DNA of 64,000 bases from Bin80 sp964291275 (GTDB lineage: Bacteria > Bacteroidota > Rhodothermia > Rhodothermales > Bin80): assembly GCA_964291275.2 (NCBI GenBank), contig OZ219800.1, positions 1,178,001 through 1,242,000 on the forward strand, written 5' to 3'. The position numbers and the translations under genes are program-made. Within the stretch, counting starts at the first letter, position 1, and each line of letters begins with the position of its first letter. The notes beneath the pieces are model-generated. The model had not been told where the DNA came from. It was given only the letters and a program-made list of their open reading frames with translations, and made no database searches. Of this stretch, positions 10,101 to 18,497 are shown piece after piece.

Positions 10101-11760
10101 GAGTACTGGGGCGCTTGATTTTTCATTCGATGTACAGCGGCTTGATGCATCTTTTCTGAAGCTGATTCTACGGAATTTTGAGAATTTTGGAGGTGGCTTC
10201 AACGGACAGGTTACACTTAACGGCCCCCCTGACAATCTGGTACTGGGGGGAACATTGACCTGGGAAGACGGCCGTTTCGATATCCCAAAATTCAATACGT
10301 CCTATGAGGCTGCCGCGTCTGTCACACTTCTGGACGACAAAATCCACGTGGAAGAGCTATTGGTACAGGACGGTGATGGTGGTTCGGCCGATCTCTCTGG
10401 AATGCTTGATCTTAACGGCTTCAGATTTCTCTCCTTCAATGCATTTATAGAGGTTGATGCACTACAGATATTAAATGTTGTCAACTTTACGCGCGACCTA
10501 GCCTTCTATGGTGATATTCGTGTGTCCGGTGATGCCACACTAACCGGGCCTGTTCACACTTCCTTCCTGCGTTCGGACAACCTGGTCATAACGCCACAAA
10601 GCGAAATATATATTCCGGTTCGCGAATCCGATTCCGTTCACGATCCAGGATTCATCGTCTACATAGATCCTACACAGCCTGTTGAAGATCAGTTGGCATC
10701 TTTCAGGCAGCGTGACAATATTTTGGCTGTTCGCCCCAAAGGTGAGCGTGAGTTTCGGGACGGGCTGGACATGGATCTCAATATCACGGCCCCCCCTGGA
10801 TCAACCATTCGCCTGGTTATTGATCCGTTGTTAGGTGATGTAATCAATGGCGTCGGAAGCGCCCGCGTTCAGATCCAGCGAACGGGCGGAGATGTAGCGA
10901 CGTACGGCTCATTTGAATTGTCCTCCGGGGATTACCTCTTTACGGCAGGTGAGGTGTTCGTACGTCGTTTTCTGATTGACTCAGGCACGATCACCTGGAA
11001 CGGTGAACCACTCAATCCTGCGCTTGATATTGAAGCGGCCTACCGCACACGCGCCTCGCGCAACGGCCTGCCCGATGATGTGGGCGGATCGATTAAAACA
11101 AGTTTACCTCTGTTCGTCAATTTGAATGTTGCCGGCACACTGAATGCAGTATTGATTGACTTGGCTCTGGAGATTGATCAACGTCAGGAAGCCATCAGCG
11201 ATACACCACTGCTGGATTCCTATTTGAATCGACCGGATCTCGCCGCAGAACACGCTACCAGCGTTTTGCTCACGAATTCATTCCTGCTTTCGGCAAATGG
11301 TACACGCAGTGGAATTTTGACCAGTTCCGCGGTCAACAGTGTATCCAGTCTCGTAGCCAACCAACTCAACCGTTACCTGAGTCAGGTTATTCCACAAGCA
11401 GATTTCGCGCTGGGGGTTCAGAGCGACGAAGCCATACAGGATCTGGATGTGTCCGCAGAGATTGCGGTAAGACTTTTGAATGAACGCTTGATTATCCGCG
11501 GACAGGGAGTGTACCGTGGACTTAACGCTGAGGAAACAACTTCCAGGGGCCTTGAAGGCGAGTTCGTTGTAGAGATCCGACTAAGCCCTTCGGTAGCTGT
11601 GGAAGTTTTTTACCGACGTGAAGGAGATGTACTCAGTGAAACCCTCATCACGAACGAAACTGGGCTTGGTCTTAACTATCGCACAGAGTTCACCTCCTGG
11701 AGGAAATTGTTCGGACATCAAGTTTCTGAGCCGAAAGAACTTGCTGAAGAAAACCATTAG
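7174..11760 (+). CDS. TamB/DUF490-family translocation and assembly protein
   Basis: Very long (1528 residues) inner-membrane-anchored periplasmic protein of the TamB/AsmA-like group, which bridges inner and outer membranes and is linked to outer-membrane protein assembly or lipid transport. An N-terminal anchor follows a basic stretch (RKKRTVLRYFGAA then a hydrophobic helix, residues 17-45). The body is low-complexity amphipathic beta-strand sequence. The C-terminal roughly 300 residues carry the conserved TamB domain: GDVINGVGSARVQI, ATYGSFELSSGDYLF, GTITWNGEPLNPALDIEAAY. The start codon is GTG at 7174. No TamA/BamA-like partner is in the window, common outside Proteobacteria. It follows the esterase gene by 55 bp. 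Confidence 0.9.
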   Translation: MNHKPFSESQPDTPTRKKRTVLRYFGAATAFLLVSSFLVYLGLTHTEVGRNSLRQELEFRFAETFNGRLTIGNISGNFRPVIRLQDVALYDEKDQLWLRAEEITTQASWWAMLSRKIDLRTLSIVGPSLNIEYRADSTWNLASVLKRDGSAAWTFESTQISLTDGSLTVSYEEHAPPAVESGWLFDLAAANVSNLSLQGEIRLDPGKRFLTIDSFGASIDTLQVEATGELVLEHGLLHVNMLQLSSSLNEVEVVGVYFGDERLMNLSLVQSFITPGFANAIVPKLMLPDSLSLSVDVERDDKRWNLQDLSAKTKRSQIVLNSSDIRSDKDLLSFNATIGPSVLDPMDAYALLGIDTWSERTMQLEGQLSGLKTIDDIQLEGTLEIATEASGRGQLEISASHDTTWSYTAQLTATAVDLHSHTGRQELSNTLLNGQLTVEGKGIRKPSLHTSLAIAPSTIANRSLDSLWIAGTVVDRQLNLNGFAVEQDARLETDLMATWADSVLSYETQGNLTAIDLGKLLPIPELETSINATWTFNGSGTDLATFSAALEIQTDSSTVNWNDLQRSAPPTKWSISVADPAVAGPRLIVGGDVLNLEASGTFHRILLEGIGNAWMGAFSEAFDRFAVKLRDNPPTTYANGPSLDQLNTAPQIEEALTSDQLTSLDLDVTWNLLAHPVTSALLPMLPELSSNIRGAVNIRADSDKLSLRSQIQDEVLVFGGVTTYQTKGTLTLEADLSQALESSWQIDLSLSADSLTNGGMAILQPDILIKQDGRTGIVNASAYSRDTNKPGHLSSNILLLPDRTRIQILKVVLPSEETTWETSQPASIDLFADAAVITPFRLENANPLLDEVQSVTVHGRLSSLPTDTLQLGLKAVDLNYLSNTFNLRRPLGGQINADLRWTGLWQPAITGTLKVDTLTFDKTLVGQVQASSTLLPGRTDLQVSMVVDSIRSAPAGYANASNQIALTGNMIIPGKESTGALDFSFDVQRLDASFLKLILRNFENFGGGFNGQVTLNGPPDNLVLGGTLTWEDGRFDIPKFNTSYEAAASVTLLDDKIHVEELLVQDGDGGSADLSGMLDLNGFRFLSFNAFIEVDALQILNVVNFTRDLAFYGDIRVSGDATLTGPVHTSFLRSDNLVITPQSEIYIPVRESDSVHDPGFIVYIDPTQPVEDQLASFRQRDNILAVRPKGEREFRDGLDMDLNITAPPGSTIRLVIDPLLGDVINGVGSARVQIQRTGGDVATYGSFELSSGDYLFTAGEVFVRRFLIDSGTITWNGEPLNPALDIEAAYRTRASRNGLPDDVGGSIKTSLPLFVNLNVAGTLNAVLIDLALEIDQRQEAISDTPLLDSYLNRPDLAAEHATSVLLTNSFLLSANGTRSGILTSSAVNSVSSLVANQLNRYLSQVIPQADFALGVQSDEAIQDLDVSAEIAVRLLNERLIIRGQGVYRGLNAEETTSRGLEGEFVVEIRLSPSVAVEVFYRREGDVLSETLITNETGLGLNYRTEFTSWRKLFGHQVSEPKELAEENH

Positions 11761-12291
11761 AAAATTGGGGGAATTATATACCTATAGTGCCAGACCTATT
11801 ATTCCTGCGTCTGACTGAGGTTACCCCTGTTTTGAGTCTGGTCAGGGTGTTGCAAGGATTAACTCCCATCTTTGAGGTCGCGAAGTGCATATTTTTCGAT
11901 AAAATCTCCCCCTTTGGGATTGATTGGGCATCATCGCAAGGATTTTCGCCATATCCGTCTCTATTAGGCGTGTTTTTGATCAGTCAATCTCCCTAAAATG
12001 ACTGCCGATGTACGTTGCCCGAATTCCCAACCATAACTCATTCGAACCTCCACCTGAGACAATGGAAAGGTCCTCAAAACTACCCTCGTCAATATCACCA
12101 AGCTCCCATCCGACACACAGTTTCCCCATACCAGACTTCATTTGATCCGCCTAAATCTGCCTGCATCAGAGTAAAGGTGGTGCTCTCGTTTCGGCAGCAA
12201 CTAAACAGAAAGCGCGCACGATGATAAACACCGCGCGCGCTCAATCTTGCAAATCCAACCCATCCGGTGAGGCTGGAGCAAAGTCTGCTGG
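11761..12291. other. Intergenic region, mostly without recognisable genes
   Basis: About 530 bp between TamB (+) and a small periplasmic gene (-). Besides the short minus-strand frame at 11980-12141 there is a 7-bp inverted repeat (AGCGCGC at 12211, GCGCGCT ending at 12241, 17-nt loop). It lacks the following T-run of an intrinsic terminator. Two plus-strand frames of 69 codons have no protein-like composition. Confidence 0.45.
11980..12141 (-). CDS. Possible 53-residue ORF or gene remnant
   Basis: A minus-strand ATG frame of 53 codons with protein-like composition: acidic middle (GDIDEGSFEDLSIV), then SGGGSNELWLGIRATYIG. A TAG lies three codons before the ATG, so it is closed upstream. It has no signal peptide and I do not recognise it. 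It could be the last piece of an eroded outer-membrane protein or a chance frame. Confidence 0.22.
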   Translation of the reverse strand: MKSGMGKLCVGWELGDIDEGSFEDLSIVSGGGSNELWLGIRATYIGSHFREID

Positions 12292-12726
12292 TTACCCCGT
12301 GACCGGGTTCAGATGATTGCTGTAGTAGTCGTTCAACACCGATGCTACTGTCAAACGTCCTTCGTCGGACTCTGCCTGAGTTGCATTACGAGCGAGGAAA
12401 TCCTGGACGCGGTGACCTCCAATAGCTTGAAGCAAAGCTAAAGATAGTTTGCGGTTCTTAGAGGATTTTGATTCTTCGTAGACCTTGCGTAGGAGTGATC
12501 TCTGATCAGCCAGATCAACCTTGTCTCGGTAGAGCGTAGCCAACACAATTGCGTTCTTGAGCGTTTGCTCACGAACCGACTGATATTCAGAGTCTAACGA
12601 AGTCTCAAGTTGAGCGATCACCAGATTCCACCGAACGGTTTCGTCTGCAAGCATTGGTGTGCTGTCCTGTGCAAGGACGGGTACTGCGAATAACACTAAG
12701 AGGTAAAGAGAGAGAAGTTTTTTCAT
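12292..12726 (-). CDS. Small secreted protein of unknown function
   Basis: 144 residues starting at the ATG at 12726. The start is chosen because a signal peptide begins there (MKKLLSLYLLVLFAVPVLAQ, cleavage after VLAQ); a longer frame from 12765 would place 13 non-signal residues ahead of it. The mature part is helical and charged (NLVIAQLETSLDSEYQSVREQ, KIALALLQAIGGHRV-like stretch) and resembles HEAT-like repeats found in small periplasmic proteins of this lineage, but no family is recognised. It is divergent from the glycosylase gene over 118 bp. Confidence 0.6.
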   Translation of the reverse strand: MKKLLSLYLLVLFAVPVLAQDSTPMLADETVRWNLVIAQLETSLDSEYQSVREQTLKNAIVLATLYRDKVDLADQRSLLRKVYEESKSSKNRKLSLALLQAIGGHRVQDFLARNATQAESDEGRLTVASVLNDYYSNHLNPVTG

Positions 12727-12805
12727 CGTACTAGAGTGTTTAGTTTTGTTTGCGTGGACCTGCATGTCAGTACGAAAAGCGCTTACATAGGTTACATTTG
12801 ATGCG

Positions 12806-12813
12806 TAAGTTTG
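12806..12813 (+). promoter_or_regulatory. Candidate Bacteroidota-type -7 box
   Basis: TAAGTTTG matches the TAnnTTTG consensus of Bacteroidota primary-sigma promoters and lies 31 bp before the glycosylase ATG. No good -33 TTTG partner is seen, so this is a weak call. Confidence 0.22.
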
Positions 12814-12844
12814 TCACAATGACCCGATTAATGTAATCTTCGAA

Positions 12845-13459
12845 ATGTCCCCCTTTAACATTGATGAAGCTGTGGGCGCCCTCCGGGCCTCCGACACACA
12901 CATGGCCAACCTGATTGCTCGGGTGGGCCCCTTTGAATTGGTGCTAACCGATGACTGGAGTCCGTTTCAGGCACTAGTGCGCTCTGTCATCTTTCAGCAA
13001 ATTTCAACACATGCCGGTCGAGCAATTCAGGGCCGCCTGTTCAGCTTGTTTGACGGCGCCCCCGAACCTGATGCAGTACTTCAAACAACACCGGAGGAAT
13101 TAAGGGCCGTAGGCCTCTCCCAAGCCAAGGAAAAAACCATACGAAACTTGGCCGTACATGCGGCTGAGGGTACGCTCCCGGATCGAGCAGCCATAGAAAC
13201 GCTGACCGATGAAGAAATAATCCAAGCGCTGACTATACATCACGGGATTGGTATTTGGACTGCCCAAATGCTCCTCATCTTCAACCTGGGACGTCCAGAT
13301 GTGTGGCCTGTCACAGACCTTGGCATCCGGCGGGGTTACAAGATCGCCTATGATCTGGATGAACTTCCAAAACCATCCGAACTACGTGCCAGCGGTGATC
13401 GCTGGAGGCCATTCCGTAGCATTGCTAGTTGGTATCTCTGGCGAGCAAATGACCTCTGA
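12845..13459 (+). CDS. DNA-3-methyladenine glycosylase II-like (HhH-GPD)
   Basis: Base-excision repair glycosylase that removes alkylated bases. The 204-residue protein carries the helix-hairpin-helix motif GIGIWTAQMLLIF near residue 134. The family's catalytic aspartate is in WPVTDLGIRRGY. The C-terminal WRPFRSIASWYLWR is typical of AlkA-like enzymes. It is shorter than E. coli AlkA (282 residues) because the N-terminal TBP-like domain is absent, as in many bacterial homologues. It stands alone on its strand, followed by IS debris. Confidence 0.9.
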   Translation: MSPFNIDEAVGALRASDTHMANLIARVGPFELVLTDDWSPFQALVRSVIFQQISTHAGRAIQGRLFSLFDGAPEPDAVLQTTPEELRAVGLSQAKEKTIRNLAVHAAEGTLPDRAAIETLTDEEIIQALTIHHGIGIWTAQMLLIFNLGRPDVWPVTDLGIRRGYKIAYDLDELPKPSELRASGDRWRPFRSIASWYLWRANDL

Positions 13460-13603
13460 ATCAACTAGGCGGTCGCCAGCATCATATCCGATCCCGCCGT
13501 CTTGCTAACCAAATCAGACAGGGTTTCTGAGGAAAGATCGAGAGTTTTTCATCTAATAAAGCTTAGAAGTAATCAATACCCATACCGCGTATCCTCGATT
13601 GGT

Positions 13604-13730
13604 AATCTCCCTGCGAAAAGCGTCAACAGTCGAATCAAAGCATCAAAGTCCGCTGTCGCGAATTCTGCAACAAACAGCGGTTCGCGAATCTCATTCACCT
13701 CTATCTCGTGGACCTGATCTGTTCATTGGA
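13604..13730 (+). pseudogene. ISL3-type transposase C-terminal remnant
   Basis: Reads as a decayed copy of the end of the intact ISL3 transposase at 29097-30332. It aligns with the segment around ESINSRIKTVKVRARGFRN and the following YFHLGGLDL: the bases gtcaacagtcgaatcaaagc correspond to atcaacagccgaataaaaac in the intact gene. Frame is lost and neither IS end is seen. The rest of 13460-13942 holds nothing else that I recognise. Confidence 0.6.
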
Positions 13731-13942
13731 AACAGTCTCTCTGTGGCACAAGCAACAAACTGGTGTGGGGTTATACAAAACCCATTGTCAGTACCGGAAA
13801 TGACGTATTATATACCGACTAGACATTTTTGCAGTAAGTAGTCACATTAGCACCAAATCACTTTCATTCAATAATTTCCCCAGATGAGGTCTATAAATAA
13901 CCTGATTATCTCCCGCAGAGGAGCGGAGGAGCTAAGCCGAGT

Positions 13943-13990
13943 ATGCGGATGAAGGAGTTATTCCAATGGGTACCATGGTTTGAAGAGTTA
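13943..13990 (+). pseudogene. 5' end of the mcrB-like gene, cut off by an IS
   Basis: ATG at 13943 (a second in-frame ATG at 13949) follows GGAGGA at 13925-13930. It reads MRMKELFQWVPWFEEL for 16 codons up to the IS at 13991. The last six bases GAGTTA are repeated at 15901-15906. Joining 13990 to 15907 continues the same frame into the EVE-McrB coding region, so this is the true start of that gene. With the IS in place these codons run into IS sequence. Confidence 0.8.
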
Positions 13991-15900
13991 GTGCTTGTCA
14001 GAGAATAGGTCATTTTTGCGATTCTTGCTATACTCATAACAATCTGGGCCCATAATTGTGGCGTCGTTGGTGGAGTTTCGGGGGAATCAGGTGCCTTTCG
14101 GCTTGCTGAATGGTCACTGGAAGACATTTTTTGCTCTCCGATGCAGCTGGGACGCGACCATGCGTGCCAACCCGACGTATGTCTGCCTTTCCGCTTATGG
14201 CGGAGCCTGTCCAAATTCTTTCGGTAGGATTACAGCGGCGCTACGCCGCTCGTTTTCGGGCCTGATGCCAGCGCTTGAGCCGCTCTTCTTTCCGCTTCAA
14301 CTGCAAGCCAAGACGATGCACGTTGGCCGCGACCACAGAGAGCGCCACCGTGCGACCAAACCCCTCCTTACCATGCGTACGCACCAAGTCCAGTCCGCGC
14401 TGGTTCAAATTGTTGATCGCGGATTCTACCGCCGGATGCTGACGACGACCCTCCACAAAGTCCGGAGCGGATGCGCGCTCCTTGTCCGCATGACTTAAAC
14501 GACCCCGCTTCGGCATAATCACCAGTTCCAGAATTTGCTCCAATGCGCGCCGGTTGTGTTCCGATGAATACCCCGTATCCATGCTGCACGAAGTCAGGGA
14601 CGGGTACAGTGTCTTGGCCTCCCGTAAAAAATCCACGATCATTGACGAATCGCCCCCCTCGTAGAGCACCTGGTAGTAAAGAATGTACCGATGCTGGTCC
14701 TCCAAGACGCAGACCGGGAGGCCCAACTCCGCCTGTACCCCCGCCTTACCTTTGCTGATCCAACGCGTATGCGGCTCGTGAACCGAGAAAATCTTCTCCG
14801 AATGCGGAATCTTTTCGCCCCTGAGCAACCGCCGATCCACCTGATCGATCAGTTTCAAGCTGCATTCCAGGTAATGTAGCCCCTTATCACTGCAATCTGC
14901 CCCCAACCTCCGCTGCGAAGCCAACGCCTTCTTCATCAGCTTTCTGCAGTGGCACAGGTATTTGCGCACCCGATCACGACGACGCCAGCCCCGTGACCTG
15001 CGTACCCCTTGAAACAAACGATCAAGCCGCTTTTCCCAATCCGACGCCTTGCGCCAGCCCGGCAGGCCGTGCGAACGGCTCATACGTGCCGACTCCCGAA
15101 GCAAACAACCCACCGCATCCCTTAGCAGATTCACATCCGTAGGCCAATGAACATGCGTCTTCGTCACCGCTGAATCTACCCTGCAACGTAACCCTTCCTC
15201 CTGGGCCTTCTTCGTAAGTTCTGCGTGCCCATGTTCCACCACAACCTTGTTGATCTTGCCCAGTAACTCCTCCGATAACAAACTCACATTGTCCAGAATC
15301 GTCTGTACATGGTATTCCGGTTCCTCTTCCTCGCGCCAACCACCATGCCCAAGCATCTGGCGCAGGAGCTTGTCGTTGTTCGCCATATGCGTCAGTCGAT
15401 CATAATCGCAATTCAGGGCCTGCTTCAGCATCCCCAGAACGAAAATCCTCCACAGATCCATCCCCCGGCGCCCCAATTTGTGACTGACTCCCGAAGCCAC
15501 ACCCCCTTCCAAAAGCTCGAAAATCTTCGCTCGCGTCTTTGCATTCTTGTATATCGAACGCAAACCACGCAATACCGCCGGAATGTCATCCCGGCTTCGG
15601 GGGGCAAGCTCAATCTCTTCAATCGGAACCTGCCCAAACGCGCGTTGGGCTTCCATTACTACACGCATGGCAACAAAGGGGCGAATGTACACGCTTAAAC
15701 GCCCAAATCAGACCTCTTACCCCAAAATTGCCGCCAGATTCGCAAATTCATTCATCCTCCTGCGATGACCACGCCTATGCGATGAGAACCCCAAATACAG
15801 GCTAAATCCTGACCAAATCCACCAAAAATGACCAAATCTGCTCCCAAATACCCGAATTCATCGTATCATCCCACGACCAAAATCATTTTCTGGCAAGCAC
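13991..15900 (-). mobile_element. Insertion sequence, 1910 bp, copy A (ISNCY/ISDol1-like)
   Basis: Complete element with imperfect terminal inverted repeats: GTGCTTGTCAGAGAAT at the left and, reverse-complemented, GTGCTTGCCAGAAAAT at the right. It is flanked by the 6-bp duplication GAGTTA (13985-13990 and 15901-15906). One transposase gene runs leftward (14241-15692), with a non-coding leader of about 200 bp on its 5' side. As far as can be read it is identical to copy B (25143-27052) in opposite orientation. Size and 6-bp duplication fit the ISDol1 group of ISNCY from memory; the family label is an inference. Confidence 0.92.
14241..15692 (-). CDS. IS transposase (DDE type), copy A
   Basis: 483-residue transposase identical to that of copy B. 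An N-terminal region with KLGRRGMDLWRIFVLGMLKQALNCDYDRLTHMAN resembles the DUF772-type start of IS5/IS1182/ISNCY transposases. Candidate catalytic acidic residues are in RCRVDSAVTKTHVHW (near 168), SCSMDTGYSSEHNRRALE (near 370) and HPAVESAINNLNQRGLD (near 425). The C-terminus is basic (LKRKEERLKRWHQARKRAA). The ORF is intact and the element was probably active recently, since both copies keep perfect target duplications. Confidence 0.9.
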   Translation of the reverse strand: MYIRPFVAMRVVMEAQRAFGQVPIEEIELAPRSRDDIPAVLRGLRSIYKNAKTRAKIFELLEGGVASGVSHKLGRRGMDLWRIFVLGMLKQALNCDYDRLTHMANNDKLLRQMLGHGGWREEEEPEYHVQTILDNVSLLSEELLGKINKVVVEHGHAELTKKAQEEGLRCRVDSAVTKTHVHWPTDVNLLRDAVGCLLRESARMSRSHGLPGWRKASDWEKRLDRLFQGVRRSRGWRRRDRVRKYLCHCRKLMKKALASQRRLGADCSDKGLHYLECSLKLIDQVDRRLLRGEKIPHSEKIFSVHEPHTRWISKGKAGVQAELGLPVCVLEDQHRYILYYQVLYEGGDSSMIVDFLREAKTLYPSLTSCSMDTGYSSEHNRRALEQILELVIMPKRGRLSHADKERASAPDFVEGRRQHPAVESAINNLNQRGLDLVRTHGKEGFGRTVALSVVAANVHRLGLQLKRKEERLKRWHQARKRAA

Positions 15901-15942
15901 GAGTTAGCCAAAAAGGTAGGAGAGGGTCGGCGAGAGGGCCTC

Positions 15943-17439
15943 GTGGAAAGAGCGAAAAAGGTGAATTGGGCCGGGAAGAAGTGTGCCGTGCTCGAACAAG
16001 GGGAGGATAAAGCCGATCCGCTTACGTTCTTTTACCATCTTGCGTCGATCGCGGGCGGTAAAACAGAAAAAAGAAGAACGATCTACGCGAGCGTCTCGGA
16101 GGTGTTCGGGATCGAAAATGAGCTCGACTACAGCGTTGACGACTGCTTCATCTTTCCAATTCCGCCTGCATTACAGGTTCAATTCAACAACACCGGAGCT
16201 GATCCACAGCTTCTCTGGAGGATGTATGATCAGGCATGCGCGCTCAACGGTACAGCGTACGATGTCGACATTACTGATACCTTCGCCAAGATGTTGAATA
16301 TCCGCGGAGTCGGCATCCCGAAGCTTACACAAGTCCTTTTTCTGATCAATCCGAGAGCATTTTTGCCCTTTGATAACAAGAGCGTTCTGTCGCTAGGCAT
16401 TGGTAAGTCCAAGAAAAAACCCACCAAGATATCCTGGTCTGAGTATCTCGATGAGATGAAGAAGATCCAGACCACGTTCTCTGGCTGTCAATGCTACGAG
16501 ATCAACATTATCAGTTATCTGTGGTCGAGCGGACGTCTGCCGCGCAAAGATAATCACTGGTATCAGATCAACACACCTGAGGAAAGATGGGCCGACTTTC
16601 GTGATAACAACTGGGTCTACTACGGAAAACCGGGAGACGAGACATGGACTGCGGAAGGAGATCTACTCCCAAGACTCCAGCGAGATTTCCCGCTCGACAA
16701 ACCTGCTCCCGGAGATGTCATCTTTGTCCACTCAGGAAAAAAAGAAGGGTACGGGATCGGAATCGTTTACCGTAACAATTACCACGAATCATTACACGCG
16801 AACGGCCGGATACACGTGCTGTGGGTGAACAAGAAACAGGTCCCTCTGATCATCAACATGCCGGTGGCCCACTTTTCGAGAGTTGGCATAGACTACTACG
16901 AAGCCTTTGCCAACACCCCCGCCTATTCGGCGATCTCAGATTTGTTGCCTCCATCTCGCACAGATGCCGATCAATGGTATCAGGAGAGGTTCGGAACGGC
17001 TCGGGTTTGGATGCTCAGGGCCAGTGCGAAACACTGGGATGCGTTCCAAGAGAGGGAGATCATTGCGATCGGGTGGGGCGAACTCGGCAATCTTCTAGAG
17101 TTCGATAATAAAGAGGACATCTACGAACAACTCAGGAAAAGCACCGACGCGCCGAATCCGATCATAAATTCTCTTGCCTGTTATCAATTTGCCCACGTGG
17201 TGCAACCCGGAGACCATGTCATCGCTATGCGGGGGGGCAATTTGCTGTTGGGGTATGGGGTCATCAAATCCGAGTACACGTTTACGAGAACCGCCCTGAA
17301 TTTCGACACGTACGTGATGTCAAGTGGGAAAAGATCGGTCGTTGGCCCGTGCCCGAGACACGTACCATTACTACCAAGACGTTCACTGATTTCAGTCCCT
17401 ACAAGCAGTGGCTCATGTTCGCTTTCGAGAAGATCTTAG
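15943..17439 (+). pseudogene. N-terminal part of an EVE-McrB-type restriction protein, IS-interrupted and frameshifted
   Basis: DNA-recognition half of a McrB-like restriction protein. The frame is open from the IS edge at 15901, so GTG 15943 is only a fall-back start; the true start is at 13943. Residues 25-150 have the N-terminal domain often joined to McrB (DPLTFFYHLASIAG, FIFPIPPALQVQFNN, FLPFDNKSVLSLGIG). A PUA-like middle region follows. A recognisable EVE-type domain begins at WMLRASAKHWDAFQEREIIAIGW and runs to GDHVIAMRGGNLLLGYGVIKS. After about 17283 the sense lies one frame over (YENRPEFRHVRDVKWEKIG then WPVPE), so the last 50 residues of this ORF are nonsense. One lost base near 17278-17286 explains it. 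Repaired, IS-free gene: about 879 residues, 13943-18497. Confidence 0.85.
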
Positions 17440-18497
17440 ACCTACCAGACCCACCGCTACTGCCTGGCGACTACAAGCTCAACCAAATCCTCTACGGTCC
17501 ACCCGGCACCGGGAAGACCTATAGCACGACCGCCCGTGCCATGGCCATCGTCAAGGGAATCAAGGTAGATGATGTAACTGAGGAGCATCGTAACGAATTC
17601 CGTGATCTCCGCTTCGATTCGAAAGAAGAGACAGGCCAGATCACCATGGTAACATTCCACCAGAACTATTCCTACGAAGACTTCGTGGAAGGCATCCGCC
17701 CCCGGCTCGCCGGGGATGGTGACCTTGACTACGAACTCCGGCCCGGAGTATTCAGGAAGATTGTGAAGGCTGCACTGGACAATCCTGACCGCCCCTACAT
17801 CCTGATCATTGATGAGATCAACCGAGGCAACATTCCCAAGATCCTCGGCGAGCTCATCACGCTGATCGAACCGTCCCGCCGCCTCGGTCAGGACAACGAG
17901 ACCGAGGTCACGTTGCCATATTCCGGCGACCGCTTCGGAGTTCCGGGCAATCTCTATATCATCGGCACCATGAATACAGCCGATCGCTCCATTCTTCCTC
18001 TCGATATCGCACTACGGCGCAGGTTCGACCATGTGGAGATGATGCCCAACCCTGATCATCCACTCATCTCAGATAACGTCGACGGTATTGACCTTCGCAA
18101 GATGCTAAAGGCGATCAACGCGCGCATCTCGCTACTCTTGGATCGTGAACGCCAGGTCGGTCACACTTACCTCTTCAACGTGGACAATATTAAATCGCTG
18201 GCCAACAAGTTCAAAACGGCTATCCTCCCCCTCTTACTGGAATATTTCTACGACGACTGGTCGAAAGTCCGGAAAGTGTTGGGGAGAGCAGCGTTCGTCG
18301 TAAAGAGAGACGGCAAGTACATAGACGAACCGATGAAGGAATATCTGTCGGATTCAGACACTTACGAGAGGCTTCCAGAAGAAGCCGAGGAATGGCTGGA
18401 TCCGAGGCAGTACCGACTCATATATAAGAAGAACGACGCAGTCGGTAGCGACAAGCCGAAGGACAAGGATTCCGACAGTGCTGACGGTCACTCTTGA
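17349..18497 (+). CDS. mcrB: McrB-type AAA+ GTPase part of a McrBC restriction system
   Basis: Motor subunit of a modification-dependent restriction enzyme; McrB-family proteins hydrolyse GTP and drive McrC to cleave methylated DNA. Visible motifs are Walker A QILYGPPGTGKTYSTT near residue 46, Walker B YILIIDEINRGNIPKI near 150, and the McrB signature IGTMNTADRSILPLDIALRRRF near 205-225. The frame begins at GTG 17349, or ATG 17415, but alignment with the upstream EVE frame shows this is the C-terminal half of one gene split by a one-base frameshift. Whether an AAA+-only fragment is made and works is unknown; the DNA-recognition half would be missing. It overlaps mcrC by 20 bp. Confidence 0.85.
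   Translation: MPETRTITTKTFTDFSPYKQWLMFAFEKILDLPDPPLLPGDYKLNQILYGPPGTGKTYSTTARAMAIVKGIKVDDVTEEHRNEFRDLRFDSKEETGQITMVTFHQNYSYEDFVEGIRPRLAGDGDLDYELRPGVFRKIVKAALDNPDRPYILIIDEINRGNIPKILGELITLIEPSRRLGQDNETEVTLPYSGDRFGVPGNLYIIGTMNTADRSILPLDIALRRRFDHVEMMPNPDHPLISDNVDGIDLRKMLKAINARISLLLDRERQVGHTYLFNVDNIKSLANKFKTAILPLLLEYFYDDWSKVRKVLGRAAFVVKRDGKYIDEPMKEYLSDSDTYERLPEEAEEWLDPRQYRLIYKKNDAVGSDKPKDKDSDSADGHS

Noticed and set aside
12211..12241. GC-rich inverted repeat as an intrinsic terminator
   Set aside because: The 7-bp stem has a 17-nt loop and no T-run on either side.
14058..14498. 146-codon frame opposite the end of the IS transposase (and its twin at 26545-26985)
   Set aside because: It is the complement of transposase coding sequence; its amino-acid composition follows the codons of the other strand and no domain is seen.
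17270..17300. Programmed -1 frameshift in the McrB-like gene
   Set aside because: No X XXY YYZ heptamer lies in the correct phase before the frame change, so a plain mutation or sequencing error is likelier.
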